The notes under the pieces were generated by a model that worked only from the letters and a program-made list of their open reading frames with translations, had not been told where the DNA came from and made no database searches. Positions 1 to 10,369 of a stretch of 64,000 nt of DNA are shown here, in pieces; positions within the stretch are counted from its first letter, which is position 1; each line of letters starts with the position of its first letter. The stretch spans positions 124,979,731-125,043,730 of the forward strand of contig NC_134535.1 of NCBI RefSeq assembly GCF_050624435.1, read 5' to 3'. Position numbers and translations under genes: made by a program. The stretch is from Tenrec ecaudatus. Lineage: Eukaryota; Chordata; Mammalia; Afrosoricida; Tenrecidae.

Positions 1-112
1 CTTTTCCCTCACTTCTCCCTGTTTTTGATAACACCTAATGAACATTATCTCCTGTATATTTACTTGCCCATGTCATTTCATATGGTTGTTGTGTGTGGGG
101 GAGGTGACTGAC

Positions 113-206
113 TTATTTCACTTGGACTTGATATCACCCATCGCCACAGTCATACACAACCCACCACAATACAACAAACTAACAGATAAGTGGTGGTGGT
201 GGTGGG
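113..206 (-). mobile_element. RTE LINE 5' end, inverted piece
   Basis: This stretch resembles the 5' untranslated end of the afrotherian RTE LINE read on the minus strand (the block with ACAATACAACAAACTAACAG). It lies directly beside a plus-strand 3' piece of the same family at 222-432. The pair has the shape of one copy whose 5' part was inverted during insertion. It ends in a short GGT run at 191-206. Recognition is by memory of the RTE consensus, so identity is moderate. Confidence 0.45.
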
Positions 207-221
207 GAATTGAGTTTCTCC

Positions 222-432
222 TGGATTGCAACTCAACGTAAATAAAATGAAAATCCTCACAAATGGACAAGTAGACAACATTATGATAAATAGAGACCAG
301 ATTAAAGTTGTCAAGGATTTCATTTTACTTGGATCCACAATCAATGCTCTTGGATGTATCAGTCAAGAAATCAAACCAAGTATTGCATTGGTCAAACAAA
401 TTTGTTGCAATAGACCTCTTTTGAGGTGTTAA
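222..432 (+). mobile_element. RTE LINE ORF fragment, C-terminal part
   Basis: Plus-strand translation gives a 68-residue stretch with VVKDFILLGSTINALG near its middle. This matches the segment after the reverse transcriptase of RTE/BovB-like LINE proteins (usual form 'VVEDFVYLGS'). The copy is a short 3'-side fragment and reading stops soon after. The same segment recurs at 45.4 kb and, on the minus strand, at 16.7 and 22.0 kb. It is a dead LINE copy with no sign of function. Confidence 0.75.
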
Positions 433-649
433 CAAGCAAAGATAGCCTGTTTTAATTTTTATTTTTTTAATTCCTTTTTTATAGCTTTCCTCATTAGACA
501 AAATCAACTCAATGAAAATGAGTTTTATTTCCATTATAGTAAGGACCTTTATAGCTACATTAGTCTATATCCTTAATGACTAGAAAGAAACTGTTTAATA
601 CATAGCAGGTGATCAATTAACATTTTGACTAAGTGAATAATAAAATTAT
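433..649. other. Unannotated AT-rich stretch
   Basis: No gene, RNA or recognisable repeat seen. The stretch is AT-rich with short T runs. Confidence 0.5.
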
Positions 650-765
650 CTTAGACTTAGTGCTACTATAACACAAATATCACAAATGAGTGGCCTTAAA
701 CAACAGAAATTTATTTTCTCACTCTTCTGGAGGCTAGAAGTACAAATTAGGCCCAGCCAAGCTGA
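650..765 (-). mobile_element. MaLR-like LTR fragment
   Basis: The sequence resembles, on the minus strand, the end of a mammalian MaLR-type LTR (the block reading CAACAGAAATTTATTTTCTC). A longer relative lies at 20.37-20.79 kb. It is an old, broken fossil fragment. Family assignment is from memory. Confidence 0.45.
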
Positions 766-1082
766 CACATAAAATTAAATATCATATAAATAAATCACAT
801 AGATGAGCCTGATAATTGCCCATACATTGGATAGGAAATCGGATAGGAAATTGGATAGATGATTGCAAATTGTTGAACACTATTGATAACCCAATGAGAT
901 TTGTGACTATGAACTTTTATTTATTTTTAATCCTCTGTCTAGTTGCATAGCTGTAGGAATTCTCCCACTCCTCTCCCCAGCATCCTATGAGCAGCACCAA
1001 AGAAAGCTCAGTAATCCTGGTGGGGCAGAGGGGTTGATGTACATGAAAGAAAAGGTCTACTGGGCAAGGTATTATAAGACAG
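766..1082. other. Unannotated stretch
   Basis: Nothing recognisable beyond AT-rich sequence and a short internal duplication of a 'ggataggaaatygga' phrase near 830-860. Confidence 0.5.
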
Positions 1083-1241
1083 GAGTTGGTCCACTTTCTG
1101 TAAAGGGTCAGAGAGTAAATATTTTGGGTTTAGCAAGCAATAGACTCTCTTGCAATTATTCAATTTGGCTGTAATATTGTGAAAACAACTACAGACAGTA
1201 CCAAGTGCTAATAAAATTTTATTACAAAACAGGTGGCAAGG
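1083..1241. mobile_element. hAT-Charlie type non-autonomous DNA transposon fragment
   Basis: The phrases TTTCTGTAAAGGGTCAGAGA, AATATTTTGGGTTTAGCA and AATAAAATTTTATTACAAAA follow in the order expected for the widespread mammalian hAT element whose ends read CAGGGGTCGGCAAACT. The terminal inverted repeats are not preserved. The right edge is cut by the T-repeat copy that begins at about 1,242. Confidence 0.5.
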
Positions 1242-1600
1242 GGCCGGGCCCCAATCCCAACTATGTGGACAGCCACCCCTCCACCCAGAAGAATTTACTT
1301 AAGAGGATAGGGACATGTCTGATCAGAGCACAGAGGAACCAATGAAGGGGGAAGGAGAGAGAGTGGAGCACATCCTGGCCCACCAAGCCCTGAGCAAGAT
1401 ATTCCTGCTCAGAGTCGCCAATGTACAGAGAGGACCATATGGCTAGCCCTACTATGAGACGTGGCATCTCTCACTGACAAATAGCCCTACAGGGGACAAT
1501 ACTGGAGACAGTGCAGGAATTATGCCCAATCTGACCCCACCACACTGAGGCAAAACACTAAGGGCGTGCAACAGAACTGCAAGAGGAGCAGAGCAAAGGG
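1242..1600 (+). mobile_element. T-repeat copy, 5' part only
   Basis: This copy matches the 5'-most ~350 bp of the long T-repeat at 42.6-44.8 kb, on the opposite strand. Shared blocks include the C-rich start with CCCCAATCCCAA, CATGTCTGATCAGAGCACA, GTGGAGCACATCCTGGCCCA and a GCAAAACACTAAGGG block. The 3' two-thirds of the repeat are missing. No reading frame is conserved between the two copies, so it behaves as non-coding repeat sequence. Confidence 0.75.
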
Positions 1601-1908
1601 TTGCAACCCCCACATTGAAAATGGCTGTTACACAGCATTAACATATTTCAGAATATCTAGAGATCTTCACAGAAATTCAGACTTCTAGATGAAAATTATA
1701 TACCCGCTACTAACAATACCTTTGGTATGGCTGGTATTCTTTCCTTTCTTTTTTTGTTATTTATAACGATTACTTCCCCAAAAAAGATTACTTTCTATAA
1801 CCTCACCCCTGAAAGTAGGTAAAGTTGCCCTGAAAGAAGTAGAGTCTCCCATATTTTTGGGAAAAGTGGGTCTATTAAAACAAAATTCTTATAGATAAGT
1901 GTATTTAT

Positions 1909-2215
1909 GAGGGAGTGCCCCTTCAAAGACGGAATTCTCCCCCACCCCAAGTTATGTATTTAAATTGTTTTACAAAAAAACCTTATCACCTTCAAAGTAC
2001 TCTCCATTACACTTAATACATTTGTCGGATCTGCGATCCCGTTCTTGGAAACATTTTTCAAACTCATCTGTTTGGATGGCTGACAAAAAGAAGTTGCATG
2101 AAGTGAGTTGAATGGAGTAAGGTGTGTAGGACAAGAGAGGCATGGTGTTTTTGCCCAAAACTGGCACACTAAGATGGCTGCATGAGCAGGTGCATTGCGT
2201 AGTGGCTAAACCAGT
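1909..2215 (-). mobile_element. mariner-family transposon remnant, transposase 3' end
   Basis: Minus-strand translation of about 1,970-2,150 gives YTPYSIQLTSCNFFLSAIQ followed by DEFEKCFQERDRRSDKCI and NGEYFEGDKV. These are the C-terminal features of mariner transposases: the 'PYSPDL-CDFFLF' catalytic block and the terminal 'W-RCI--NGEYFEGD' motif. The segment between the two blocks is much shorter than normal, so an internal deletion is likely. Beyond the stop, 1,909-1,965 looks like the element's 3' non-coding end. A second, longer mariner lies at 56.3-58.0 kb. Confidence 0.7.
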
Positions 2216-2221
2216 CCCCCA

Positions 2222-2520
2222 TTTACCATGGTGTTGGTAAATAATATTGAATATACTAGGAGCTTCCAGAAGAATGAACAAATCTGTCTTGGAAGAAGTA
2301 TAATCAGAATGCTACGCGGGAGGATGCTGAAACTTTGTCTCACATACTTTGAACATGTTATCAGGAGAGAGTAGTTCCTGGAAAAGGACATCATGCTTGG
2401 TAAAGTAGATGGTCAACCCAAAGCAGGCAGGCCTGACCGAGATGAACTGCCACAGGGGATAAAGCCATCGGCTCAAACATAGGAACCGATGTGAGAGTGG
2501 CACCAGTTTGGGTAATGCCA
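2222..2520 (+). mobile_element. RTE LINE 3' end
   Basis: The stretch from 'atggtgttggtaaataat' through the AACAAATCTGTCTTGGAAGAAG block and the GACATCATGCTTGGTAAAGT block matches the last ~300 bp of the RTE open reading frame and tail. Parallel copies lie at 3,975-4,375, 45,355-45,935 and 59,405-59,715. It is frame-broken and lacks the end of the family's tail. Confidence 0.75.
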
Positions 2521-3784
2521 TCTCCCTCCTCAATGGATCATAAATATCAATTAATCATTGACCTTATTCTCATTTTATCACTTGCTCCTTTCCTCTTCCA
2601 GAAAAGTTGTTCTGTCAACCAACTTGATGGCATGTAACAACACAATAATGACAAAACCACAAGAGGTAGTGTTACTCTCTAAACCTGTCCAGGAGCTTCC
2701 CAGGGAGAAAAATAAATAGTAAAATATACTCTGTTAAAAAAGAAAAATATCAAATATATATCTACCTAGTCTTTGGAAAGTCTTGCTACAAAATTCCAGG
2801 TTTGTCTCAGCTGTCTTGAGAGTAAGAGAATACTGGCCATAATTAAAGGAAAGTATTCTGCCTCCTTATCTTCTGTCCCTTAGGTTTCCAATCTGGTAGT
2901 TATGGCCTTTAGTCCCCTTTAAGTCATTTCTGCTTTTACAACCATTCTCCCCCAAGTTTAGCAAATTTATTCCTGCCTCGAGTTGTCTTATCCTACGTAG
3001 TGAAATATGCAAGGCATTCTCCAGAGAGTTATAAAAAAATTATCTGGCTCTCACTCACCTCTCTAGGCTCTTAAAGGTTCAAATATGTTCCTTTTATTTC
3101 ACTGCACCTATTAACCTCTTTAGAGAAACTTCCTTTGCAAAAGACACCTGTAATCTAATTGCAAAGCCACTGACCTTCTTTACTATTATCCATTTCAACC
3201 TCTGCTTATCAATTAAACTACAAATGAGTCCCAACTTCTTTTTCTTTTTTTTTAGACCCAACTTCTTAATGAGTTAATGACTCACTAATCTTTATTCGTT
3301 AAGTTCTTAATTCCTCTTTTTTGTTGACTCTCCTTCCTCAATGAATCTTAAATTACCTATTTCTCTTTGAACTTATCTTCATTTTATCAAAGACAGCTTC
3401 CCCTCAGTGGTCTTAAGCTCCCCCATAAAAGTTGTTACAACTGTGAAATGTCAGGTGATGAGACAGTTGGTGATAAAAAAGATGTACATGTTCACTCTTT
3501 TTCTTTTGCGCCCCCAGCCAGCCCCCGCCCCCAATACATGGTTCACTCTGTAAGGTACATCACAACTTTCTTACACTTAGGAAGACTGAATAGCACTGAA
3601 CTACCCTACTTGGGAGCTATTTTATATACACAAATCACCGAGAAAAACCACACACACACACACACACAAGATTGGCACTAAATAGACTAAAAGAAGTACA
3701 CTTGTTTACAATATGAGATGTGAAATAAGGCCTAGCTTGACCTCAGCTAAGATGATGTGTGTCAGATGAGTCAAGTTTTAAAAA
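2521..3784. other. Unannotated stretch with a CA microsatellite
   Basis: No gene recognised. The stretch holds T-rich segments and a (CA)n run at 3,648-3,668. A weak similarity exists between about 2,521-2,620 and 3,325-3,440: both carry a 'tctccytcctcaatg' phrase, then 'cattttatca', then 'aaaagttgtt'. Confidence 0.5.
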
Positions 3785-3955
3785 ATATTTAATTTTTTCC
3801 AAAATAATTTTATTGGGAGCTAATACAGATATATTGTTCCATAGTTCAATCGCATAAAGCAGCATTGTATAATTGCTACCACAATGTTTCAAAATATTCT
3901 CTTCCTTCTTGAATTCCTTAACATTAGCCCCCTTTTACACGCTCCCTCTCATCTT
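3785..3955 (-). mobile_element. Afrotherian L1-like 3' end
   Basis: The block AATAATTTTATTGGGAGCTA, read on the minus strand, ends like a LINE 3' UTR with a poly(A) tail at its plus-strand left edge. It resembles the terminal TTTATTGGG block of the T-repeats but diverges afterwards. It is probably an older related 3' UTR. Confidence 0.45.
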
Positions 3956-3974
3956 TTTTTTTTTGCCACTATGT

Positions 3975-4375
3975 ATGTTGTGTATGAAAGTTACACATTG
4001 AATATGAAAGACCAAGGAAGAAATGTTGCATAGAATTATGGTGCTGGCGAAGAATACTAGAAGTATCATGGTTTTCCAAAAGAACAAACAAATCTGTCTT
4101 GAAAGAAGTACAACCAGAATGCTTCTTAGAAACAAGGATGGTGAGACTTCATCTCGTGTACTTTGGACACGTTATCAGGAGGGACCAGTCCCTGGAGAAG
4201 GACCTCATGCTTGGTAAAGTAGCGGGCAGAGAAAAAGGGAAGACCCTCGAGAAGATGGATTGGCATGGTTGCTGCAACAATGGTCTCAAACATAAAAGTG
4301 ATGAGGACAGCACAGGTGGCATTTCGTTCTGTTGTACAGTCGCTGAGGGTAGGAACTGACTGTAAGCACATATCT
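3975..4375 (+). mobile_element. RTE LINE 3' end
   Basis: Translation of 4,099-4,230 shows RLHLVYFGHVIRRDQSLEKD followed by LMLGKVAGREKGKTLEKMDW. This is the conserved C-terminal block of RTE LINE proteins ('YFGHVIRRDQSLEKDIMLGKV-G-RKRGRP--RW'). The tail block TTTCGTTCTGTTGTACAGTC follows. It is a short, frame-broken copy. Confidence 0.85.
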
Positions 4376-4559
4376 GCAGGCGACCATGACAGCACCACAA
4401 GTATTGATTTTAGAGTGATACATTTTAGCAAGTGGGAAAATTCACAAATACAGAATCTGTGAATAATGAGGATTAGCTATTATTTTTGAAAGATACTATG
4501 AAGAAATATATACCTGGACACAGTCAATATATATAGCTATACATTTTTAATTATGTGGC

Positions 4560-4830
4560 TAGACCATTTACTCGTCTGGTAAATATTGGAAGCCTACTCT
4601 CTAATAGGCATATAACTAGGGACTGAAGGAAAGGATGGCACTTGGAAAAGAAATTAGCAGAGAGGGACCTGTTTCAGAAGGATTGCAAAGGAAGGCCTTT
4701 TCAGTGATGCTGAAGCGGAGACTTAGAGGAATAGCCTAGCTGTGAGTGAAAGAAGTATTTGAGGCAAAGGAGCAGATGATCAGTGTGGCTGCTTGGAACT
4801 GGTAGACAGGGGGAAACAGTAATCCAAGGT
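4560..4830. mobile_element. Ancient mammalian repeat, diverged
   Basis: Phrases such as 'ggaaggccttttcagtgatgctgaa' and 'gaggcaaaggagcag' resemble the widely dispersed ancient mammalian repeat whose other part reads 'ggattttattctgagtg'. That second part is seen here at 8.89-9.22 kb. I do not recall the family name with certainty. Confidence 0.3.
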
Positions 4831-5027
4831 AAAGTTGTGAATATCACTTTTAAAAATCTATTTCCTCTTAGACATTTAAGTTTTTCCCAAACTTTTCTTA
4901 TGACATAAAATCTGTAGTAACCATCTGTATGTACTATGACAGTATTTTGTAAGATTGGAAACTGTGGGTCAAGAAGTATGGACATCATCAAGTTCAGGGT
5001 TCACACTCATTTCTTGCAGAACATAAA

Positions 5028-6065
5028 CTATTAGGAAATATCAAAACTGTGGCTAAAATAGCTACCAAGGATCATTTGGTTACAGCCTAAAACCATTATT
5101 TTTGAAGCTAAGCAGCTCAAAGATGCCTAAAGCATAAAGAAAGTGTGTGAGCAGGTGAAAAATGGGAAGGTTATTGATGACAAACCCAAGGAAAATAAGT
5201 CTCAAGAGACTCTTGAAGAGGGTCCAACAAAATATACAAAATCTGTCCTTAAAAAAGGAGATAAAATCAACTTTCCCCAAAAGGGTGATGTTGTTCATTG
5301 TGGGTCTACAGCTGTGGGTCTCAACCTGTAGGTCACGACCCTTTTTGTGGTCGAAAGACCCTTTCACAGGATCACCTGATTCATAACAGTAGCAAAATGA
5401 CAGTGATGAAGTAGCAACGAAAATAATGTTATGGTTGGGGGGTTCACCACATGAGGAGCTGTCTGAAAGGGTTGCAGCAGGAGGAAGGTTGAGAACATTG
5501 GTCTACAAGAATACTACTGGAGGGGACTGTTTTTGATACTATTATTTAAACAATTGCCAAAAAGAAAAAATGCCAAGTTGATCTATTTATTATTATTATT
5601 TTCTAATGCCAAGTTTTTAAGCTTTAAGATTAGAGTTAGCAAGATTACCAGAGACGGACTGTAAGGGAGAAAGGCTCGACCTGAGACTGAACCAGAATGG
5701 GTTATGGAAAGAAAGGACAGACTGATGCCCAAATTCCACAAAACTTATTTTGAAGTAGAATTAGTGGATATTGATTGAAACGGCAGCACTTCAAGTCTAA
5801 AGACAACAGCAACAACGATAATAACTGCCCTTGAAGAAACTTCATGTAACTAGAGCTGGTGACTATTATTATGTTGGTAAGAGGTTAAAACCTGTTTACT
5901 TGATCCTGGACTTTTGAGAAATGCAATCCCATATCCTCGAAATCTAAACTATTTTACTACAATTCTGTGAATTACTGGTTAAAGAGAAATGGTTTACTTT
6001 TTACCTCGTGCCGTAAACTAAAAGACTCAATTCAACTTATTCACTAAAAAAACAAATAAATAAAA
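5028..6065 (+). pseudogene. FKBP3: FKBP3 processed retrocopy, 5'-truncated, split by a SPIN element
   Basis: FKBP3 (FKBP25) is a nuclear FK506-binding peptidyl-prolyl isomerase. This copy begins within the N-terminal half of the coding sequence. It then shows readable blocks: EQVKNGKVIDDKPKENKS (5,149 on), GPTKYTKSVLKKGDKINFP and GDVVHC (to about 5,303). A SPIN element interrupts at 5,312-5,500. The frame resumes with GTVFDT-like sequence, then a block corresponding to EPEWAYGKKGQPDAKIPP, and ends at the codons for ELVDID and a stop near 5,785. No introns are present. The 3' UTR follows and ends in an A-rich tail at about 6,045-6,065. Stops lie in the N-terminal part and about 25 bp of the FKBP domain are missing near 5,660. 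It is dead as a protein. Confidence 0.85.
5312..5500 (+). mobile_element. SPIN-type hAT element, non-autonomous, inside FKBP3 retrocopy
   Basis: The left end CTGTGGGTCTCAACCTGTAG and right end AAGGTTGAGAACATTG form the imperfect terminal inverted repeats of SPIN elements. The internal CCCTTTCACAGG and ATGAAGTAGCAACGAAAATA blocks also match that family. Flanks are 8-bp target duplications, GTCTACAG at 5,304-5,311 and GTCTACAA at 5,501-5,508, as hAT elements make. SPIN is known to have entered tenrec and several other tetrapod lineages by horizontal transfer. No transposase is encoded, so it needed one in trans. Confidence 0.9.
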
Positions 6066-6242
6066 GTATGGGTATTTCAATATTTTTGTTTAAGTTTTTA
6101 TATTTAAGTTTTAATATATATATTTCTTACTTATTGTCTAGCTTGTTTTCTGACATTCTGCATTTTCAATAACAGCAAAAAAATCTATGTTTTCACATTG
6201 ACAGCAGTAACAAACACTGAGGTGCAAGGTGCAGTTATACGG

Positions 6243-6310
6243 GCTGTGATGGTTAATGTTGTGCGGCAGACTGGCTGGACCAAGCTACTCACCAGTTTGG
6301 TAGTTAGGTC
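6243..6310 (+). mobile_element. MLT-like LTR fragment
   Basis: The phrase TGTGATGGTTAATGTTGTGC with GACTGGCTGGACC resembles the start of MaLR/MLT-type LTRs. It is a short fossil piece. Confidence 0.4.
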
Positions 6311-6567
6311 ATCATGTAGCCATTCTCCATTTTTGGTCATTTTCCAGATAAAGCTGATTTTTCACAACATGATTTGGTTTGGTAACCTAATTATTAGTAA
6401 TGAATTGGTGCATTCTTTTTAATTTGTCCACTCTTATAGGTAAGTATTTCATTTTATATTAATTATTAGTGAAGTGGAATACATTTATACATGCTTATAT
6501 TTTTCTTTCTTTTTGTTTTTTCTTATGGAGTGAGGCCACCTCTACTGAGGTGTTTCTGTTTTTAAAT

Positions 6568-6702
6568 ATTTTTAATGGCACGTAATCCATACATCACAAA
6601 ATTCAATATTTAGTCAATCATATCAAGATGAATTATACAATTATTACCAAAATCAATTTTAGAATATTCTCTCCCCCCTCCCTGCATGGTAAAATCACTT
6701 TT
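6568..6702 (-). mobile_element. L1-like 3' end
   Basis: Starting at TTTTTAATGGCACGTAATCC, this resembles, on the minus strand, the 3' UTR ends of afrotherian L1 elements that run from 'ttaatggcatataatttaca' through 'caattgctaccaca'. It is a short, diverged fragment. Confidence 0.4.
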
Positions 6703-6704
6703 AA

Positions 6705-7150
6705 AATGTGTTGTGTAATCAACAGTTCTAGAGTGTGCTCCCTTCTGTCTGGACTGGAGCGAGAAGGCAAGGGCTGCTGAGTCCCCCTCCTGCGTGTCCC
6801 CTACCCCCCCACCAGCGCCCAGACCAAGGATCAAAAGCAAGCCAGAACAGAGGGCACCAGGTAAGAAAACTGGTGAGACCAGATGTTCCGGGTTCAAAGA
6901 AAGCTTCAAGGAGGTGACTAGCAATTCTCAGAGTGACCACCAGACCCCATATGCTAATTGCCATAAATACAGGACATTCCTCACAAACCCCTTTGAAATC
7001 CCGTTCCCCCAACTTCTGGGCAGGACTTCCCTGACCTGTGGGCCTAGGTTAGGGAACGTCCTCCAGGAGCTTCACCCTAATAAAGCTATTTCTATTTCTG
7101 CTCACCTTTGACCTGTCAGTTATGTCTATCTTCCTGTGCCTCAGTTTTAC
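6705..7150 (+). mobile_element. Putative solo LTR, ERV1-like
   Basis: The block has LTR-like layout: a pyrimidine-rich and purine-rich first half, a CCATAAATAC TATA-like site near 6,960, and a CCTAATAAAGC poly(A) signal near 7,077. A G/T-rich segment follows and the block closes near TTTACTTTACA. No internal viral genes flank it. It is an old fossil, and family assignment is uncertain. Confidence 0.4.
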
Positions 7151-8047
7151 TTTACACCTTCCCCTCCCACATACACTGTTTGCTCCCCCAAGCCCCTCAC
7201 CCTCCCTATCTCCTACCCCACCCCATATATTTTTCTTTTAGTTGAGAATGTTTGTGTCATTTGCGTCTACACTTGAATAAAAGCGGTGGCAAAGATATGT
7301 TTAGAATTATCTCATTCTTATAAATTGTGTGTATATATATACCCTTATGAAAATATGAATAGTTAAAATATACTAACTACATTAAGAACTCTTAACTTTA
7401 TGAGTAAGAGTAAATAAATCTTCCACTTTATATATGTTTTTCTGTAATAAACTTTTTAAAAAAGAAAAGAACTTTGTAGTCAGAAATAACAGCGAGAAAA
7501 TGTTTTAAACACAGATCTGATTATACCACTCTTGTGCCAAAAGCTTTTCAACCTTTATATTAGTTAACATAGCAATCAAAGGCCTTACATAGGTTTTTTG
7601 AATGGCCATCCTTCCCGTTCACTCCTATTTAATCTGGTTACACAATACTGCCTTTGCTGTTTTCCTGTGCTTCCTTCTGCCTGAGATGTGGCGGCTCACC
7701 ATTGCTGCTTGTTGGCCCAAGCAAATCACTTGCCTTCTTTGTAATCCTCAAAAGCCATTCATTAATCATGTTCTCCTGACTGTTCACATGATGTGCTTTT
7801 GGTCTGTTTTTTTTCTTTCTTAAGATGTATTCTAGGCCTGACGTTAATCATCTTGTTATGTATAGGTGCACATCTATGTTAACTCTTTAGTCCCAGTCTT
7901 TTCTTCCAGCACCCAGTATGGAGCAGAGAATTGTAAAACTAGAGGTGTGTAAAGGAAAATCGTAATAGGCAATGTCAATGTAAAATATTAGTTTTTTTAT
8001 TTAAAGTATTAGTTTTATGAGAGTAGGAAGTGTAGGACATTTGATGA
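7151..8047. other. Unannotated stretch
   Basis: The stretch is mostly AT-rich with no gene seen. The part at 7,545-7,800 ('caacctttatattagttaacatagcaatcaaaggccttac') resembles an ancient mammalian interspersed repeat, but I cannot name it. Confidence 0.45.
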
Positions 8048-8227
8048 GAAGGCAATTCTAACTCACAGGAAGACTCTGGGTCAAAGCAGAACTGCTTCAG
8101 AGGTTTCCAAGGTGGTAATCTTTATGGAAACAGATGGCCACATGTTTTTCCTGTGTTTCGTGGGTTTGAACTGTCAACTTTTTGGATAGCAGCCGAGCAC
8201 TAAATCACCGAGACACTAGGGCTCCTC
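8048..8227 (-). mobile_element. AfroSINE
   Basis: Read on the minus strand, it starts with AGGAGCCCTAGTGTCTCGGT, the tRNA-derived head of AfroSINE. It continues through the promoter B-like TTCAAACCCAC block to a tail with GAGTTAGAATTGCC. Divergence is moderate. Confidence 0.8.
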
Positions 8228-8889
8228 TGGACACTTTCAATATTCCTCTCCTGTGTCTGTATACTCTAAAGTTAACAAACGTATTTGGCCTACCACCTCT
8301 TTTCAGAAAATAAACACCCCCACTCCCCCCAGCAATGTGAACAACTTTTGAACTCTAGGCCATAATAAATGAGGATGAAGGGTAGGTATCTGCTTAGCAG
8401 TCCCCTAGATTGGTTCAGCACCCACCCCATGGGAGGGGGGCAGTATCACCCACTATGGGAAACACTGCTTTATAGCTTACTAGATTAACTTTTGTAAATG
8501 TATATGTATATAAAATACAACATTTGCCCATCCAACATTTTTTCAGGTATATAATTCAGTGATATCTATTATTTACCATGCCGTGTAACCAGCAGCCATA
8601 ATGATCACCAGAAACTGTAACCCACTGCTTCTTAAACAGACATGACCATTCACATCAGAACGGGCTTCCTGCACTGAGCAGAGCACTTCTGGTCTTGCAT
8701 AAGCTCCCTGGAGGAGGGTCATATATATCACAAAGCAGTGAGGTGGGGGTGGGGCTAGGGGTGGGGGGGGTGTCTGGAAAAACTTCCTCTTTGAAGTTGA
8801 GAAAGACCTGAAGGCTCAGTATTAGTTACCTTTACAAATGAGAAGAAAGTGTTCTAGGTTTAGGGCATAATATAAAAAGGGCTTGTAGA
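8228..8889. other. Unannotated stretch with a G-rich run
   Basis: No gene found. A G-rich run at 8,742-8,771 is the only notable composition. Confidence 0.5.
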
Positions 8890-9215
8890 AAGAATTATGG
8901 CATGTTTGTGATCTTTCAAGAATTTCAATCAGACAAAAATGTAGAGAGGACCAAAAGGTGAAAAGAGAATGGAAGGTAAGCAGGGATCATATCACCAATG
9001 GCCCAGTATGCTAGGCGACTGCCTTGGGGCTTTATTCTGAGTGCTACAGACGGGTAGTAGTTCAAACACAGCCATGATATGACCAGGCTTGAATTTTATG
9101 ATCACTGCCTGCACTGTAGATGAAGGGCTGGTAAAGAGCATGACCAATGGCAGAGATGGTCGGGAGGTTATTAAACTAAGAGATGATGAGACGTTGAAGA
9201 AAGGTACTGGCCATG
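8890..9215. mobile_element. Ancient mammalian repeat, diverged
   Basis: GGGGCTTTATTCTGAGTGCT together with 'gatatgaccaggcttgaattttatgatcactgcctgc' resembles the ancient repeat of the 'ggattttattctgagtg ... gatcactctggctgc' type. Several short gaps separate the matching phrases. Confidence 0.35.
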
Positions 9216-9539
9216 GGCTCAGAATAGCAGGTATCAAAAGGGCTTATAAACACCACATAATCCAAAGCTTTATTTTCAAATAAACCTCCTTGAAAGGCAG
9301 TGCCAATGGTTTCTTACATGATCCCCTACCCCCCTCAACCACAGGTGGTACAAATAAGGCATAGAAATAGCTGTGGCAAAGCAAAAAATAATGCAGAACC
9401 TGACCTTGGAGCATTAACTCAATAAATATTTATTGATCAACTACTACGTGTTTGGCCCTTTCTGCACCATTCTCTCCATGTTTACATAAAGATATCATAT
9501 TCTTAAGGCTTAAACCCACTACACTAAGCTTCTAGATGT
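9216..9539. other. Unannotated stretch with a short L2/MIR-like tail
   Basis: AATAAATATTTATTGATCAAC at about 9,421 resembles the common 'caataaatatttattgagc' end of old mammalian LINE/SINE repeats. Nothing else is recognised. Confidence 0.35.
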
Positions 9540-9717
9540 GTTGTTAGTTGCCATACAGTCAATTCTGACTCATAGTGACCCCATGTGTACAACTGTTTCA
9601 TGGTGGTCATTTTTGGAAACGAATTGTCAGGCCTGTCTTCTAAGGGCCTTCTGGGTGGGCTTGGGCTGTGGGTAGCAAAGGAGAACCTCACCACTGCTTT
9701 GACACTCAGGGATCCAT
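9540..9717 (-). mobile_element. AfroSINE
   Basis: It opens on the plus strand with TGTTGTTAGTTGCCATACAG and 'tgactcatagtgaccc', the minus-strand tail of AfroSINE. It ends in the reversed tRNA-like head near 9,700. Confidence 0.85.
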
Positions 9718-10360
9718 TTTAGATATGTCCATCTGGTCATAGAGAAAAGCCTTTCAGGAAAAATTTGTCTTCCAGAGAATATTTCAGTGAATCCCCAGAA
9801 CAGAAGGAAGGTTAAATATGCATTATACCAAGTGCTGACTAATTTGCCGTTTGCTCCTCTTTAGTCTTCTTGACCTTGACTTCTGTTGGTCTTGGGAGAA
9901 TAACCTCATATCTAACCACTACAAGAAGCCTGTGGAGGTTAACCTTTCCCCTCTCCCATGTTGGAATGAACTATTTTTCAGGCCCAGCACAGTTTCACCA
10001 ACAGAATCTCCCCGGGTCTGGGTTGTATTTATTTTCATTTCTAATTGTTCCGTATCACATTCCCTCTCCAGCGTGGTTTTTATCACCACCACTTTGGAGC
10101 CACAGATAAGATTGTACAACCTAGGAACAAAGGCATTTGGAATGTTAGTTACTCAGACAAGGAATGGTGTCTGGAAGAAAGCTTAGGCAAAAAAGGGAGA
10201 AAAGTGAGGTAGGTGATACTACTCAGCAGTAGGCACAAAAAAATCCCAACTATGAAAACCTCTCATTACCAGAGGACACTCACTGCTTTCTACTTAAGGT
10301 TTCAGAGTTAGATTTTGACAACTTAATGAGATGATCTCCAAGGTGTCTTCCAGTTAAAAA
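9718..10360. other. Unannotated stretch
   Basis: No gene, RNA or repeat recognised. Confidence 0.5.
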
Positions 10361-10369
10361 AAAAAATCA

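Noticed and set aside
3648-3668. (CA)n run considered as a regulatory or CRISPR-like repeat
   Set aside because: It is a plain dinucleotide microsatellite without spacer structure.
5143-5331. A 62-codon frame considered as a small independent gene
   Set aside because: Its residues match the middle of FKBP3 and it ends in SPIN sequence, so it is part of a processed retrocopy.
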